DNA of 49,237 nucleotides from JABMRP01 sp964444795. Its GTDB lineage: Bacteria > Planctomycetota > Planctomycetia > Pirellulales > Thermoguttaceae. The stretch spans positions 1 through 49,237 of the forward strand of contig CAYUIQ010000031.1 of the NCBI GenBank assembly GCA_964444795.1, given 5' to 3'. Shown here piece by piece: positions 7,947-14,732 of this stretch (the stretch's first letter is position 1; each line of letters begins with the position of its first letter). The position numbers and the translations under genes are program-made. The notes below the pieces were generated by a model. The model saw nothing but the letters and a program-made list of their open reading frames with translations. It was not told the DNA's origin and ran no database searches.

Positions 7947-9002
7947 TCAGTCTTCATAACGCCTCCAGGGAACGGGTTTCAGGCCGTCGTCCCAGCCGTG
8001 GATCACCAACAGCGGGTCGGCCTGGCCGACGGCCGTCTTACCCGACACGGGAAACACCGAGGCCCGGGAGGGGAAAAGCGTCTCGGCCATCTGACAGTCT
8101 TCGGTCGAGAAGAACGCCGGGCTCACGACGGCCTGGCACGTGTCGCGCTTCTCGCACGCCTTGTCGCAAAACGGATGGCTGTGCCAGACCGACATCACCC
8201 GCTGACCGCTGATCTCGGCCAGTTCGGCCGCCTCGGCCAACGCGTCGGGTGAGATGTGCCACTGGGCCGAAGTTCCTTCGTGTCGCGCGTCGCAGACGCT
8301 GGCCGACAACACGGTGACGATCCGCGTCTCGGTCTCGGGCAACGCTTCGGGCAATCGCACGTAGCGGCCCAACACGGCGCCGCCCGTTTCCGTCAACCCC
8401 GTGTCCCGCGTCCGCTCGATCACGTCCCGCTCGAACTGGCGGTTGACCAAAATCGGGCGGTGCGCGGCCAGGGTCCCGCTGGTCAGCCGGCGAATGCCCA
8501 TTGCCTCCAGCGTTCGATCTTCGATCGGCGGGATCTCAAGCGCCGGGGGGCGCAGTGCGACCCCATGACCGTTGGACCCATGATCCTTGGACCCATGATC
8601 CTTGGACGCGGTGGCCACCAGCGAGCGGTAGGCCGTTTCCTCCTGGCCCAACTGGCCCTGGGATCGCAACTCGACCAGGCGCAGGCCGGCTCGGCGAATC
8701 CATCGCCCGCCGCGAAACGACTTGCCGTACGACGTTTCCCCGTCGACGACCGACAGCGTCACGTCGACGCTATCGACAAAGGGTTCCGCCTGGAGCCAAC
8801 GGGGGACCACGTCGACTTCGATCTCGGCCGAGGGGTCCAGCGGCAACTTCTCGGCCAGCACACCGGCGACGTGCGTCTGCTGGACGAGATCGTTCAGATC
8901 GTCGTTCACGTTCTCGACGTGGACCGGCGCCGCCTGAGGGTCGTTGGTCGTGCGCAGTTCGAGGAAGAAGTCGAATCGCCGCTGCTTCATCGTCACGCTC
9001 AT
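7947..9002 (-). CDS. JAMM/JAB-family metallo-isopeptidase
   Basis: The 351-aa protein has a beta-rich N-terminal domain (about 5-130), a His/Gly/Asp-rich linker (KDHG repeats, about 134-147) and a C-terminal JAB/MPN domain. The metal signature is Glu205 (TETGGAVLG), HSHP at 274-277 (His274 and His276) and Ser299-x-x-Asp302 (STED). Between the HSH and S-x-x-D elements there is a longer insert than the usual seven residues, holding Cys279, 283 and 289; Cys303 follows. JAMM proteases cleave isopeptide bonds of ubiquitin-like tags or trim their C-termini. Its gene directly follows the ubiquitin-like gene. The ATG at 9002 has a CGGAGGAAT ribosome binding site 5 bases upstream and is chosen over an upstream start at 9065. 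Confidence 0.9.
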   Translation of the reverse strand: MSVTMKQRRFDFFLELRTTNDPQAAPVHVENVNDDLNDLVQQTHVAGVLAEKLPLDPSAEIEVDVVPRWLQAEPFVDSVDVTLSVVDGETSYGKSFRGGRWIRRAGLRLVELRSQGQLGQEETAYRSLVATASKDHGSKDHGSNGHGVALRPPALEIPPIEDRTLEAMGIRRLTSGTLAAHRPILVNRQFERDVIERTRDTGLTETGGAVLGRYVRLPEALPETETRIVTVLSASVCDARHEGTSAQWHISPDALAEAAELAEISGQRVMSVWHSHPFCDKACEKRDTCQAVVSPAFFSTEDCQMAETLFPSRASVFPVSGKTAVGQADPLLVIHGWDDGLKPVPWRRYED

Positions 9003-9083
9003 CGGGTATTCCTCCGAAGATGTGTTGAAGAGGCGAAGGGCCACCGGGAAGCGGCCCTCCGCCAACCGTTGCGTCGCCTCGGG

Positions 9084-9359
9084 CTAACGCCGGCCAGCAC
9101 TGGTTTCCGGCATCACCAGCCAGGTGTCGTCCTCCGGCGCGAGATCCCCGATACGGGTTTTCGCGTCGAGCTTGACACCGCGGCTGTAAGCCCACCAATG
9201 ACTGTCACGGTGGAACTCGGCCGGGTCGACCATCTCGTCGACGTAGCGGTCGACGGCCTGCCCGACCGTGTGACGCGGCGACAGCGGTCCGTCTTCCCCT
9301 GTGTCCAGGGGAAGCCGTCGCTGACGCGAGACGTCCGTCATGGTTACCATGGCTACCAT
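9084..9359 (-). CDS. Ubiquitin-like (beta-grasp) protein ending AGRR
   Basis: The 91-aa product has a pattern compatible with a beta-grasp Ubl: a helix-like HTVGQAVDRYVDE segment (30-42) followed by WWAYSRGVKLD, then RIGDLAPEDDTWLVM (69-83), which mirrors the final turns and strand of ubiquitin-like folds (hydrophobic-x-D-L-x-x-x-D-x-hydrophobic-L-V). It ends Ser-Ala-Gly-Arg-Arg. Removal of two Arg would expose a C-terminal Gly89, the residue normally adenylated by E1. A strong ribosome binding site (AAAGGAGGTG) lies six bases before the first of three closely spaced in-frame ATGs (9359, 9350, 9341); 9359 is chosen. It sits immediately upstream of the JAMM gene. The Ubl assignment rests on pattern and context, not a strong sequence match. 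Confidence 0.72.
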   Translation of the reverse strand: MVAMVTMTDVSRQRRLPLDTGEDGPLSPRHTVGQAVDRYVDEMVDPAEFHRDSHWWAYSRGVKLDAKTRIGDLAPEDDTWLVMPETSAGRR

Positions 9360-9397
9360 TAGGCACACCTCCTTTCAAAATGGTGGTTGAAACGGAC

Positions 9398-10255
9398 TTA
9401 CAACGGAACGGGTAGTCTGAAGAGGCGGCAATACCACATCCGGACTTCCTCACCCCGGGTGAGCAACTCCAGCGGCCTGGCGTGGCGGCAGGCCACGGCA
9501 ACCGCATTGGCCGCTTCGGCAATCCAACGGGGATGCCACAATCCCGCATGCAAGAGCGACTCGGCAACGAGCCGATCGTCGGCCAACACGTATCGGGCAA
9601 ACCGGACCTGTCCGTTGAGCCGCAGCGCCGCGTCGGCGACCGCCGGCCGGCTCGGTCGGTCGACCGTCAGTACGGTCTGGTGGATGCGGAGATTGCCGGC
9701 GGCCACCTCGAGCCGAACCGGAAAGGGACGGCCGCCGTGCCGGGGTCGCAACTCCCACTCGTTCGCCAGCCGCACGACGCGGTCGTCACCCCAGCCCAAC
9801 TGCGAAAGTAGCGCGTCGACCGTATCTCCCTCGACCGGCGGTTCCTCGGCAGCGGGCGGTTCCTCGGCGACCGGTGACGGGCGTTTCCATTTCGCGGCGC
9901 GACCGGATGCGACGCTGCCCAGTCCGGCGCGGAATTCGGCGAACGTGTCGGGAAGATGCGCCGCGCCGTCGACCTGCGTGTCGGCGATCAACCGCACACC
10001 CTGTTTCTGTCGGGCGAAACGCTGGTTGCCCGGCAATTCGCCGTTGCGGCGCATGGCCTCGGCCGGGTCGGGGGGCTTTTTGATCGACGCAACCACGTAC
10101 AGCCAGTCGTCTTCCTCGACGATCCGGGCTTCCGCGTTGCCCGCCTGCAAGACGCCTTCCCGTCCGGCCGGTATCCGCACTCCCGGCAAGCCGGCCAGAA
10201 CCGACTTGGCCGCTTTGCCACGACTGGCGAAGAGCTTGTCTATAAGGTCACTCAT
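9398..10255 (-). CDS. Unrecognised operon protein; C-terminal half resembles YbjN/CesT-like chaperone folds
   Basis: The 285-aa protein has two halves joined by a Pro/Glu-rich linker (about 130-145). The N-terminal half has an alpha/beta pattern. The C-terminal half (from VDALLSQLGWGD) has strands ending ALRLNGQVRFARYVLADDRLVAE, then HPRWIAEAANAVAVACR and a final amphipathic strand. This order, with 'x-W-I-A-E-A-x-x-A-V-A' after a small strand, is like YbjN/type III secretion chaperone proteins, which bind peptides. I do not recognise the family with certainty. The ATG at 10255 has a GAAGGT upstream, and the longer frame runs into a dispersed hairpin. Placement between E2 and Ubl genes suggests an accessory or substrate-binding role in conjugation. 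Confidence 0.6.
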   Translation of the reverse strand: MSDLIDKLFASRGKAAKSVLAGLPGVRIPAGREGVLQAGNAEARIVEEDDWLYVVASIKKPPDPAEAMRRNGELPGNQRFARQKQGVRLIADTQVDGAAHLPDTFAEFRAGLGSVASGRAAKWKRPSPVAEEPPAAEEPPVEGDTVDALLSQLGWGDDRVVRLANEWELRPRHGGRPFPVRLEVAAGNLRIHQTVLTVDRPSRPAVADAALRLNGQVRFARYVLADDRLVAESLLHAGLWHPRWIAEAANAVAVACRHARPLELLTRGEEVRMWYCRLFRLPVPL

Positions 10256-10281
10256 GCTTTTACCTTCGTGGGATGAATGTT

Positions 10282-10316
10282 TAGCCCAGGTACTCGTGCC
10301 CGGCGTTTTGAAGCAC
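10282..10316. repeat. Dispersed GCCC-GGGCAC/GTGCCCGG hairpin element, diverged copy
   Basis: TAGCCCAGGTACTCGTGCCC followed by GGCGTTTTGAAGCAC matches a copy near 27036 (TAGCCCGGGCACTTGTGCCC then GGCGTTTTGCAGCAC). Inverted versions occur at about 41193 and 44669. The stem is imperfect here. It lies in the gap between the E2 gene and the 285-aa gene. Confidence 0.7.
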
Positions 10317-10322
10317 GGTCGA

Positions 10323-10931
10323 TCAGTAAAGTGGCTCCATCGGCGGTAAGTCGCGCAGGATCTCGTCCGCCCGCTCGGCAAACGTCCGCGCCGCGTCCCG
10401 GTTCAGCGGCGACGAGCACCGAAAGACGCTAAACGAAAGGATGGCCACCAGCGAGTGGCAAAGACACTCCAGCGAAACGACGCCGTCAAGATCGATGCAT
10501 ACGTGTCCCGTCCGCAGAGACACATTGGGGTGAAAAAATCTGAGGTGCCTGCTCAAAACCACGGCCACGGTGGGAATCTCCCGCGGCTGCGACATCGAAA
10601 ACAGGTCGCGGCGGTAGAAGATCTCCCCGGTCACCGGCCCCTCGCTCACCGCCAGCGGACCGCCCGGCTCGGCTTGCTTGATATACGGTCGATCGAGCCG
10701 GAATCGAAATGACCGCGGGGGAAAGCCGTAAGGAGTGACCTGCAACTTGTCGGTCTTCGACAGCAGTGTCTCCCCGGCTTCCTCGTAGTTGTTCTGGAAG
10801 AACTCGTCGGCGAGTTGCCCTTCGAGCGTGTCGACCGGCGCGTCGTCGATCATCCCGGGGCCCAACCGGCCCAGCATGGCGTCCAGTTGCCGGGCGATGT
10901 CCTCGGGGGTCGGGTCGTGAGGATCGGACAT
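10323..10931 (-). CDS. E2-like ubiquitin-conjugating enzyme fold protein
   Basis: The 202-aa protein contains a UBC-type active-site segment: His-Pro-Asn at 134-136 (FFHPNVSLRTGHVCIDLDG), with Cys145 nine residues after the Asn, close to the spacing of eukaryotic E2s. The HPN Asn stabilises the oxyanion during transfer and the Cys carries the Ubl thioester. The preceding strands (FRFRLDRPYI, GEIFYRRDLF, VAVVLSRHLRFFHP) fit the UBC beta-meander. The N-terminal 60 residues are a helical extension that may contact E1 or the treble-clef partner. A GAGAGGAG ribosome binding site precedes ATG 10931, and the E1-like gene lies 41 bases upstream. Bacterial E2-like proteins of this kind occur in ubiquitin-like operons with E1, JAB and RING-like genes. 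Confidence 0.85.
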   Translation of the reverse strand: MSDPHDPTPEDIARQLDAMLGRLGPGMIDDAPVDTLEGQLADEFFQNNYEEAGETLLSKTDKLQVTPYGFPPRSFRFRLDRPYIKQAEPGGPLAVSEGPVTGEIFYRRDLFSMSQPREIPTVAVVLSRHLRFFHPNVSLRTGHVCIDLDGVVSLECLCHSLVAILSFSVFRCSSPLNRDAARTFAERADEILRDLPPMEPLY

Positions 10932-10972
10932 GTTGGCTCCTCTCTTCTTCCTGGGTTCTTACGGACATCGTT

Positions 10973-12148
10973 TCAGTCGAGGACGAGGCGAACCGGCAAC
11001 GCGGCATCGGCTCGCCCGACGAGCATCGCGCCCCGCTCGGGCAAACCCAACTCCAACAGCGTGGAATCGCGTACGCCGAGCCGAGTAGCCTGGGCCAAAT
11101 CGAGAGCCCGCCGGTCGCTACCGGGGGCCCAGCCGGCCTGCTCACCACAGAACCGACACACCGGCGGCGTCGCCCAGGAACTGCCCACCGCCCGATGCCC
11201 GGCACCGCACCCGCCGCACCGGGCGGCCGTCCAGAGTGGGTGGTTGAACGCTTCCAGGGGTACGGCCGTGCCGCAGCGCCGGGCAAGCAAATCCAACGCG
11301 TCGCCGACGGTCAACTCACGGGCGCGAAGATCGACGTTCTCCCACGACCAGCGCCGATGCCCCGAGATACAACGATCCGAACGCGGAAGGCGGAATTCGT
11401 GGATCCCGAAGTTGTCGAGGTCGACGATGATCTCGCGATTGACAAACGACGCCGGATCAACGGCCAACCGCATCGCCTGCAGCAGGCCCACGCCGGCCAG
11501 CACGGCGGCCGTGGCACCGGTGGCGATCGTTGGCGGAATTTCCGCCGGACGGTTGGGACACGGGGTACGCGGCGGTGTTCGCAGCAGGTGTCGCGCGCTC
11601 CAACTGCACACCTGGCACGCCGCCGGGAACGACCCGTGGGAAATCAACACACGACCGCACTCCCGCGTGCCCGATCCGTCGACGGCCACGCGAATCAGCG
11701 GCACGCCGATCCCGTTGGAAACGGTCGTCAAGAAGACGGCCAGCGTGGGATCATCGCTGGCATCGAGGATCAGGCCGGTCGAGGCGTAGGCGCCCACGCC
11801 GTGATGGCGGGCGTCGGTGACCCAGGGCGCGACGTATCCCGGTCGAATAGCATCGGCCGCGGCTTTCACCGCCACGGCTTTGAACTGGCCGGTCTCGCCG
11901 AACCGGCGGCCCAGCTTGAAGGGGTCGGTGACGACGTCCGGGTCAACGAGATGGACCCGCGCACCGGCACGAACCGCCTCCGTCGTGATCCGTTGGCCGA
12001 GCATTCCGGCGCCTATCACCGTTAACGAGGACAGCAACCAGGCCGCAAAGCGGGCCGGGGCCTCCCGGAACGGGCTGGTTCTCGGCAGGTGTCCGAATTT
12101 GGCGGGGGTCCGGTCCGACGCCGTCTCGGAGACGCTCGGGTTTGTCAT
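10973..12148 (-). CDS. E1-like activating enzyme (ThiF/MoeB/UBA fold)
   Basis: The 391-aa protein has a Rossmann nucleotide-binding motif VIGAGMLG (44-51), Asp70 ending the second strand, and a KLGRRFGETGQFKA segment (78-91) matching the R-(Q/R)-F...G-x-x-K-A arginine/lysine region of ThiF-family adenylating enzymes. Cys178 and Cys181 (CQVC) and Cys197 (TPCPNRP) lie where catalytic or structural Cys occur; Cys197, before a helix-rich TIATGATAAVLAG, is the best thioester candidate. A second zinc-ribbon-like pair (CGGC at 311-314 and CRFC at 331-334) is in the C-terminal part. It would adenylate the C-terminal Gly of the Ubl and pass it to the E2. A GGGGGAGAG ribosome binding site precedes ATG 12148; the preceding gene ends 37 bases upstream. 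Confidence 0.86.
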   Translation of the reverse strand: MTNPSVSETASDRTPAKFGHLPRTSPFREAPARFAAWLLSSLTVIGAGMLGQRITTEAVRAGARVHLVDPDVVTDPFKLGRRFGETGQFKAVAVKAAADAIRPGYVAPWVTDARHHGVGAYASTGLILDASDDPTLAVFLTTVSNGIGVPLIRVAVDGSGTRECGRVLISHGSFPAACQVCSWSARHLLRTPPRTPCPNRPAEIPPTIATGATAAVLAGVGLLQAMRLAVDPASFVNREIIVDLDNFGIHEFRLPRSDRCISGHRRWSWENVDLRARELTVGDALDLLARRCGTAVPLEAFNHPLWTAARCGGCGAGHRAVGSSWATPPVCRFCGEQAGWAPGSDRRALDLAQATRLGVRDSTLLELGLPERGAMLVGRADAALPVRLVLD

Positions 12149-12185
12149 CTTGGCTCTCCCCCATGGGGCTGTCCTCGCGTGGCGG

Positions 12186-12776
12186 TTACGATGTGGCGTT
12201 CTGGTTCTGGGCCAGGTCGAGCAGTTCGTTCAGGCCGCAGCGACCGTGTTGCTCCGGCGGCGGTTCCCACGGTCGGGCGGTCGGATCGTGGCGGCAGATT
12301 TCGCACGGCCGTTCCAAGCCCCAGGCACGCTCGCTGTAGACGGTATTGCATCCGGGGCAACGAACGATGCGGTCACCCGACTTCAGACGGGTCTTGGTCC
12401 GCGCGCATCGTTGGTCTTCACCGTGGAGGGCCGGATCGTAGGCGACGACCTCGGCCTGTTGGTCCTCGGCCAGGAAGGCAGTCAGCGTGCCCACATCGAG
12501 CCGGTCGCCATGGCCGACTTCGTGGAGTCCGCGAGCCAGCGGCTGGCGGTTGATCGAGACGATCGCCGAGCAGCCGTCCGGCACGATCAACGCCGTCAGG
12601 GCGTGGCGATTCGAGGCGACGGGCACGAGGAGCACCTCGCCGGCGTCGACTTCAGCGGTGTCGGTCCGGGTCGCGCGCCGCGGGCCGTCGGCCGAGAGAT
12701 AGGTGGGACCGCGCAGAACCTCGGCAGTCTGCCGGCCGTTACCGTCAATCCGGCAAAAACGCATCGCTCTTGTCAT
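12186..12776 (-). CDS. FHA-like domain plus treble-clef/RING-like zinc domain; E3-like candidate
   Basis: The 196-aa protein opens the operon. Residues about 45-105 show an FHA-like strand pattern ending in LHEVGHGDRLDVG, close to the 'L-x-H-G-D-x-I-x-(V/L)-G' turn of FHA domains. The C-terminal part carries Cys124, then CPGC (140-143), a Trp at 152 and CEIC (158-161) plus His163, a spacing like the compact RING/treble-clef domains in bacterial ubiquitin-like operons. These are thought to act as E3-type adaptors that bring E2 to substrates. Two in-frame ATGs are available; 12776 has a distant AAGGA, 12761 has none better. E3 function is inferred from domain and context. A simple zinc-ribbon scaffold is an alternative. 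Confidence 0.7.
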   Translation of the reverse strand: MTRAMRFCRIDGNGRQTAEVLRGPTYLSADGPRRATRTDTAEVDAGEVLLVPVASNRHALTALIVPDGCSAIVSINRQPLARGLHEVGHGDRLDVGTLTAFLAEDQQAEVVAYDPALHGEDQRCARTKTRLKSGDRIVRCPGCNTVYSERAWGLERPCEICRHDPTARPWEPPPEQHGRCGLNELLDLAQNQNATS

Positions 12777-12886
12777 GGGCCGATGTTCCTTGGGGAAAAC
12801 GCGACCGGACCAGGCGGGCGGTCATTCTCGCCAGGCCGAATCGCTGTGGTGGCGAACGATGAAACTCCTGGAGCACTGGAATAAAC

Positions 12887-12914
12887 AGCGTATCACACAA
12901 TGAGTGACTGTCAA
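12887..12914 (-). promoter_or_regulatory. Candidate promoter of the modification operon
   Basis: On the minus strand a perfect TTGACA (plus-strand 12909-12914) is followed after 16 bases by TACGCT (12887-12892), a weak -10. It lies about 110 bases upstream of the first operon gene, in an AT-rich patch unlike the surrounding GC-rich sequence. An inverted-repeat arm (12890-12900) overlaps the spacer and -10. Confidence 0.4.
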
Positions 12915-12988
12915 TTACACATACACTATTTTGCCGTAAATTATAAGTCCTTGTTCATTTACAATTCGTAGTCACAGTTGTGTGATAC
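12890..12988. promoter_or_regulatory. Inverted repeat GTATCACACAA ... TTGTGTGATAC flanking the AT-rich promoter region
   Basis: GTATCACACAA at 12890-12900 and its exact reverse complement at 12978-12988 lie 88 bases apart, a whole number of helical turns within about half a turn. Similar half-sites (GTCACAGT) recur at 12971-12978 and 13010-13017. The pair could be operator sites for a repressor that loops the promoter. The regulator is unknown; the nearby SorC-type genes are candidates. Confidence 0.45.
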
Positions 12989-13209
12989 AGAGGCGGAATA
13001 CTATTCCATGTCACAGTCAAGGGGCACTCTCCGGTCACTGTGTGTTCGCACCGTGGGTCATCGCGGGGCGAACTCCGTCGGCGGAAAGAAACCGCGCGCG
13101 GGCCAAGGGGTGAGTGGTACGCCAGAACACCGAAACCGATCAGTTGCCCCAGCCACTCCGGCCGGCCCGCGCGTTCCCGCAGCGCCTCGACCTTCTGCTT
13201 CTTGTTCAT
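12955..13209 (-). CDS. Possible 84-aa small protein after the HIT gene
   Basis: An ATG lies two bases after the stop codon of the HIT-family gene and opens an 84-codon frame starting MNKKQKVEALRERAGRPEWL. The first 35 residues look protein-like, with a basic helix then a hydrophobic segment. The remainder resembles translated non-coding sequence and runs through the proposed operator region. It may be a real small gene, a decayed remnant of a longer one, or chance. The rest of the gap 12777-13211 holds only the promoter and repeats described. Confidence 0.3.
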   Translation of the reverse strand: MNKKQKVEALRERAGRPEWLGQLIGFGVLAYHSPLGPRAVSFRRRSSPRDDPRCEHTVTGECPLTVTWNSIPPLYHTTVTTNCK

Positions 13210-13211
13210 CT

Positions 13212-14318
13212 TCACGGCCTCGTCTTGTGCGGCGCGATGTTCCGAAAAACTTCGTACGGATCGAGCGCGATGCAATCGAACCCGAGAAACAGACGTAGAA
13301 TCGACAGGTCGCTGGCCAGTTCATCCGTTGACCCTCGCGTCACGACGCGGATGATGACGGGCAAGCTGCCGCACCGAGTTTCGCGTTCTGGCTCGTCGGA
13401 AGGCGGGATGATCACGCCCACATTCCAGGTATTCAGACCAGCCTTCTTATAGCCTTCGAGTACCTTGAACAGCGCGGTTGCCAGCGATTCGTCGGCGCGG
13501 TCGCCGATGATCAACACTTCAGCGTCGTTGAGCGGCACGATACTGGCTAGGATCTGCACCCCCTGGTCGGTCTCGAAGCCCAGGTCGAGCGCACAGTGAA
13601 CATCGAACATCTCTTGCCAGTAGTCTTGCTGGTGCATAGCCCAATAGGCCGCCGACAGGTCACTTGCCGCTTTTTCGGCCGGAAATGGGCGGTGTTTTCT
13701 GGCCAGCAGGTGCATGTGTGCATGCTCGAGGGAAGCTCCGGCTCGCCACTGGCAATTCCAGCCCATGAATCTATGGGCATTTGCGGCACCGGCCGCTTCG
13801 TACCAGCGGTTCATCACCTCGAACACTTCAACGATCGACTCTTGCGTGAAGTCCGTTGGCGAATGATTTGCCGGAATGATCATCCCGTGCGGTAGGCAAT
13901 ACGGAGAGGCGTTGGCCGCCGTCATGCACGTCTTGCCCACGATTCTTGCCTCTTCTCCGTTCTCGAAGACATTCGCCGGCGTGTTCTTGAGCGGCTCACA
14001 AAAGGGGCAGATCGAAATGCGCTGCTCTTCTGGCTCCAGCAAATCCAGCAGATTTTGTCCTTTCGTTCTAGACCGCGGCCTCTTCGCCCGGTTGCCACCG
14101 TACGTCGCCTCGCTTCCATCGATTCTGTTTATCATTGTCAGAATCTTCGGGTGCTCAAGAGCATCCAGTGATCCGTAGCGTTCCGCTGCCTTCGCTCGTG
14201 TTGCCGCCGGCCACCGGTTGCGAGCCTCGCCCCACTCGAAGGCGTAGAGCCTTTCAGATCTACGCCGAGCCTCGGGCGGCAGGCTCGCGATGCGTCGCGG
14301 TACTTCCAGCATGCTCAT
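13212..14318 (-). CDS. HIT-superfamily (GalT/ATP adenylyltransferase-like) protein
   Basis: The 368-aa protein carries a histidine triad HAHMHLLAR (His-x-His-x-His-hydrophobic), the active site of HIT proteins, which transfer or hydrolyse nucleotide monophosphates. Upstream is CPFCEPLKNTPANVFENGEEA, a Cys-x-x-Cys metal site and the N-V-F-x-N segment typical of GalT-like members, then HGMIIPANHSP. It is therefore nearer to galactose-1-phosphate uridylyltransferase or Ap4A phosphorylase types than to short Hint proteins. The ATG at 14318 has a GAGGAGACGAG ribosome binding site; the longer open frame has none and crosses the intergenic promoter area. It diverges from the SorC-type regulator gene at 14733, so co-regulation is likely. 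Substrate is unknown. Confidence 0.75.
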   Translation of the reverse strand: MSMLEVPRRIASLPPEARRRSERLYAFEWGEARNRWPAATRAKAAERYGSLDALEHPKILTMINRIDGSEATYGGNRAKRPRSRTKGQNLLDLLEPEEQRISICPFCEPLKNTPANVFENGEEARIVGKTCMTAANASPYCLPHGMIIPANHSPTDFTQESIVEVFEVMNRWYEAAGAANAHRFMGWNCQWRAGASLEHAHMHLLARKHRPFPAEKAASDLSAAYWAMHQQDYWQEMFDVHCALDLGFETDQGVQILASIVPLNDAEVLIIGDRADESLATALFKVLEGYKKAGLNTWNVGVIIPPSDEPERETRCGSLPVIIRVVTRGSTDELASDLSILRLFLGFDCIALDPYEVFRNIAPHKTRP

Positions 14319-14466
14319 GGCTCGTCTCCTCGGAACGGTCCATAGTGTGTCACCCCCATGCTTTCCAGGGCACCTGATGGAAGAATACTTGGATTGCCTC
14401 GTGTTGCCTACCGGCGGAACGCGGTCGATCCATAAAAATCGCCTTGATTCCACAATGCGTCCGGCG

Positions 14467-14506
14467 GTGAAACTAATTGATTTCACTCGCTCCGGTTTCG
14501 TGAAAT
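14467..14506. promoter_or_regulatory. Operator-like half-sites GTGAAA / TTTCAC / GTGAAA
   Basis: GTGAAA (14467-14472), TTTCAC (14481-14486) and GTGAAA (14500-14505) occur in alternating orientation within 40 bases in the gap between the divergent HIT and SorC-type genes. The first two form a palindrome with an 8-base AT-rich spacer. Such a layout suits a dimeric or tetrameric regulator such as SorC proteins. The binding protein is inferred, not shown. The rest of 14319-14732 shows nothing else recognisable. Confidence 0.4.
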
Positions 14507-14732
14507 TATTTTCGCGGCGGCAATGGCTTGGCGGCAATTGGTTGCGAGTATTCACGACCGCCGGTACAATGCGCGAGCGGATCTTACCGGCGCCAGAGAC
14601 GTCGGGCCGCCGTCGGCCGGGCCTGATTCCCGGTCACGCCGCCGTGAGCCAGCCGCGAGGCGAGTACGAATGGGATCAGTCAGTCGGCCGTCGAATCTTC
14701 GTGCCCTAGCCCGTAAAAGGAGGGGTGCTGTT

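Noticed and set aside
13058..13324. Second possible small frame overlapping the HIT gene end
   Set aside because: It overlaps the well-supported HIT frame and has no ribosome binding site; the frame starting at 13209 is a better, though still weak, candidate.
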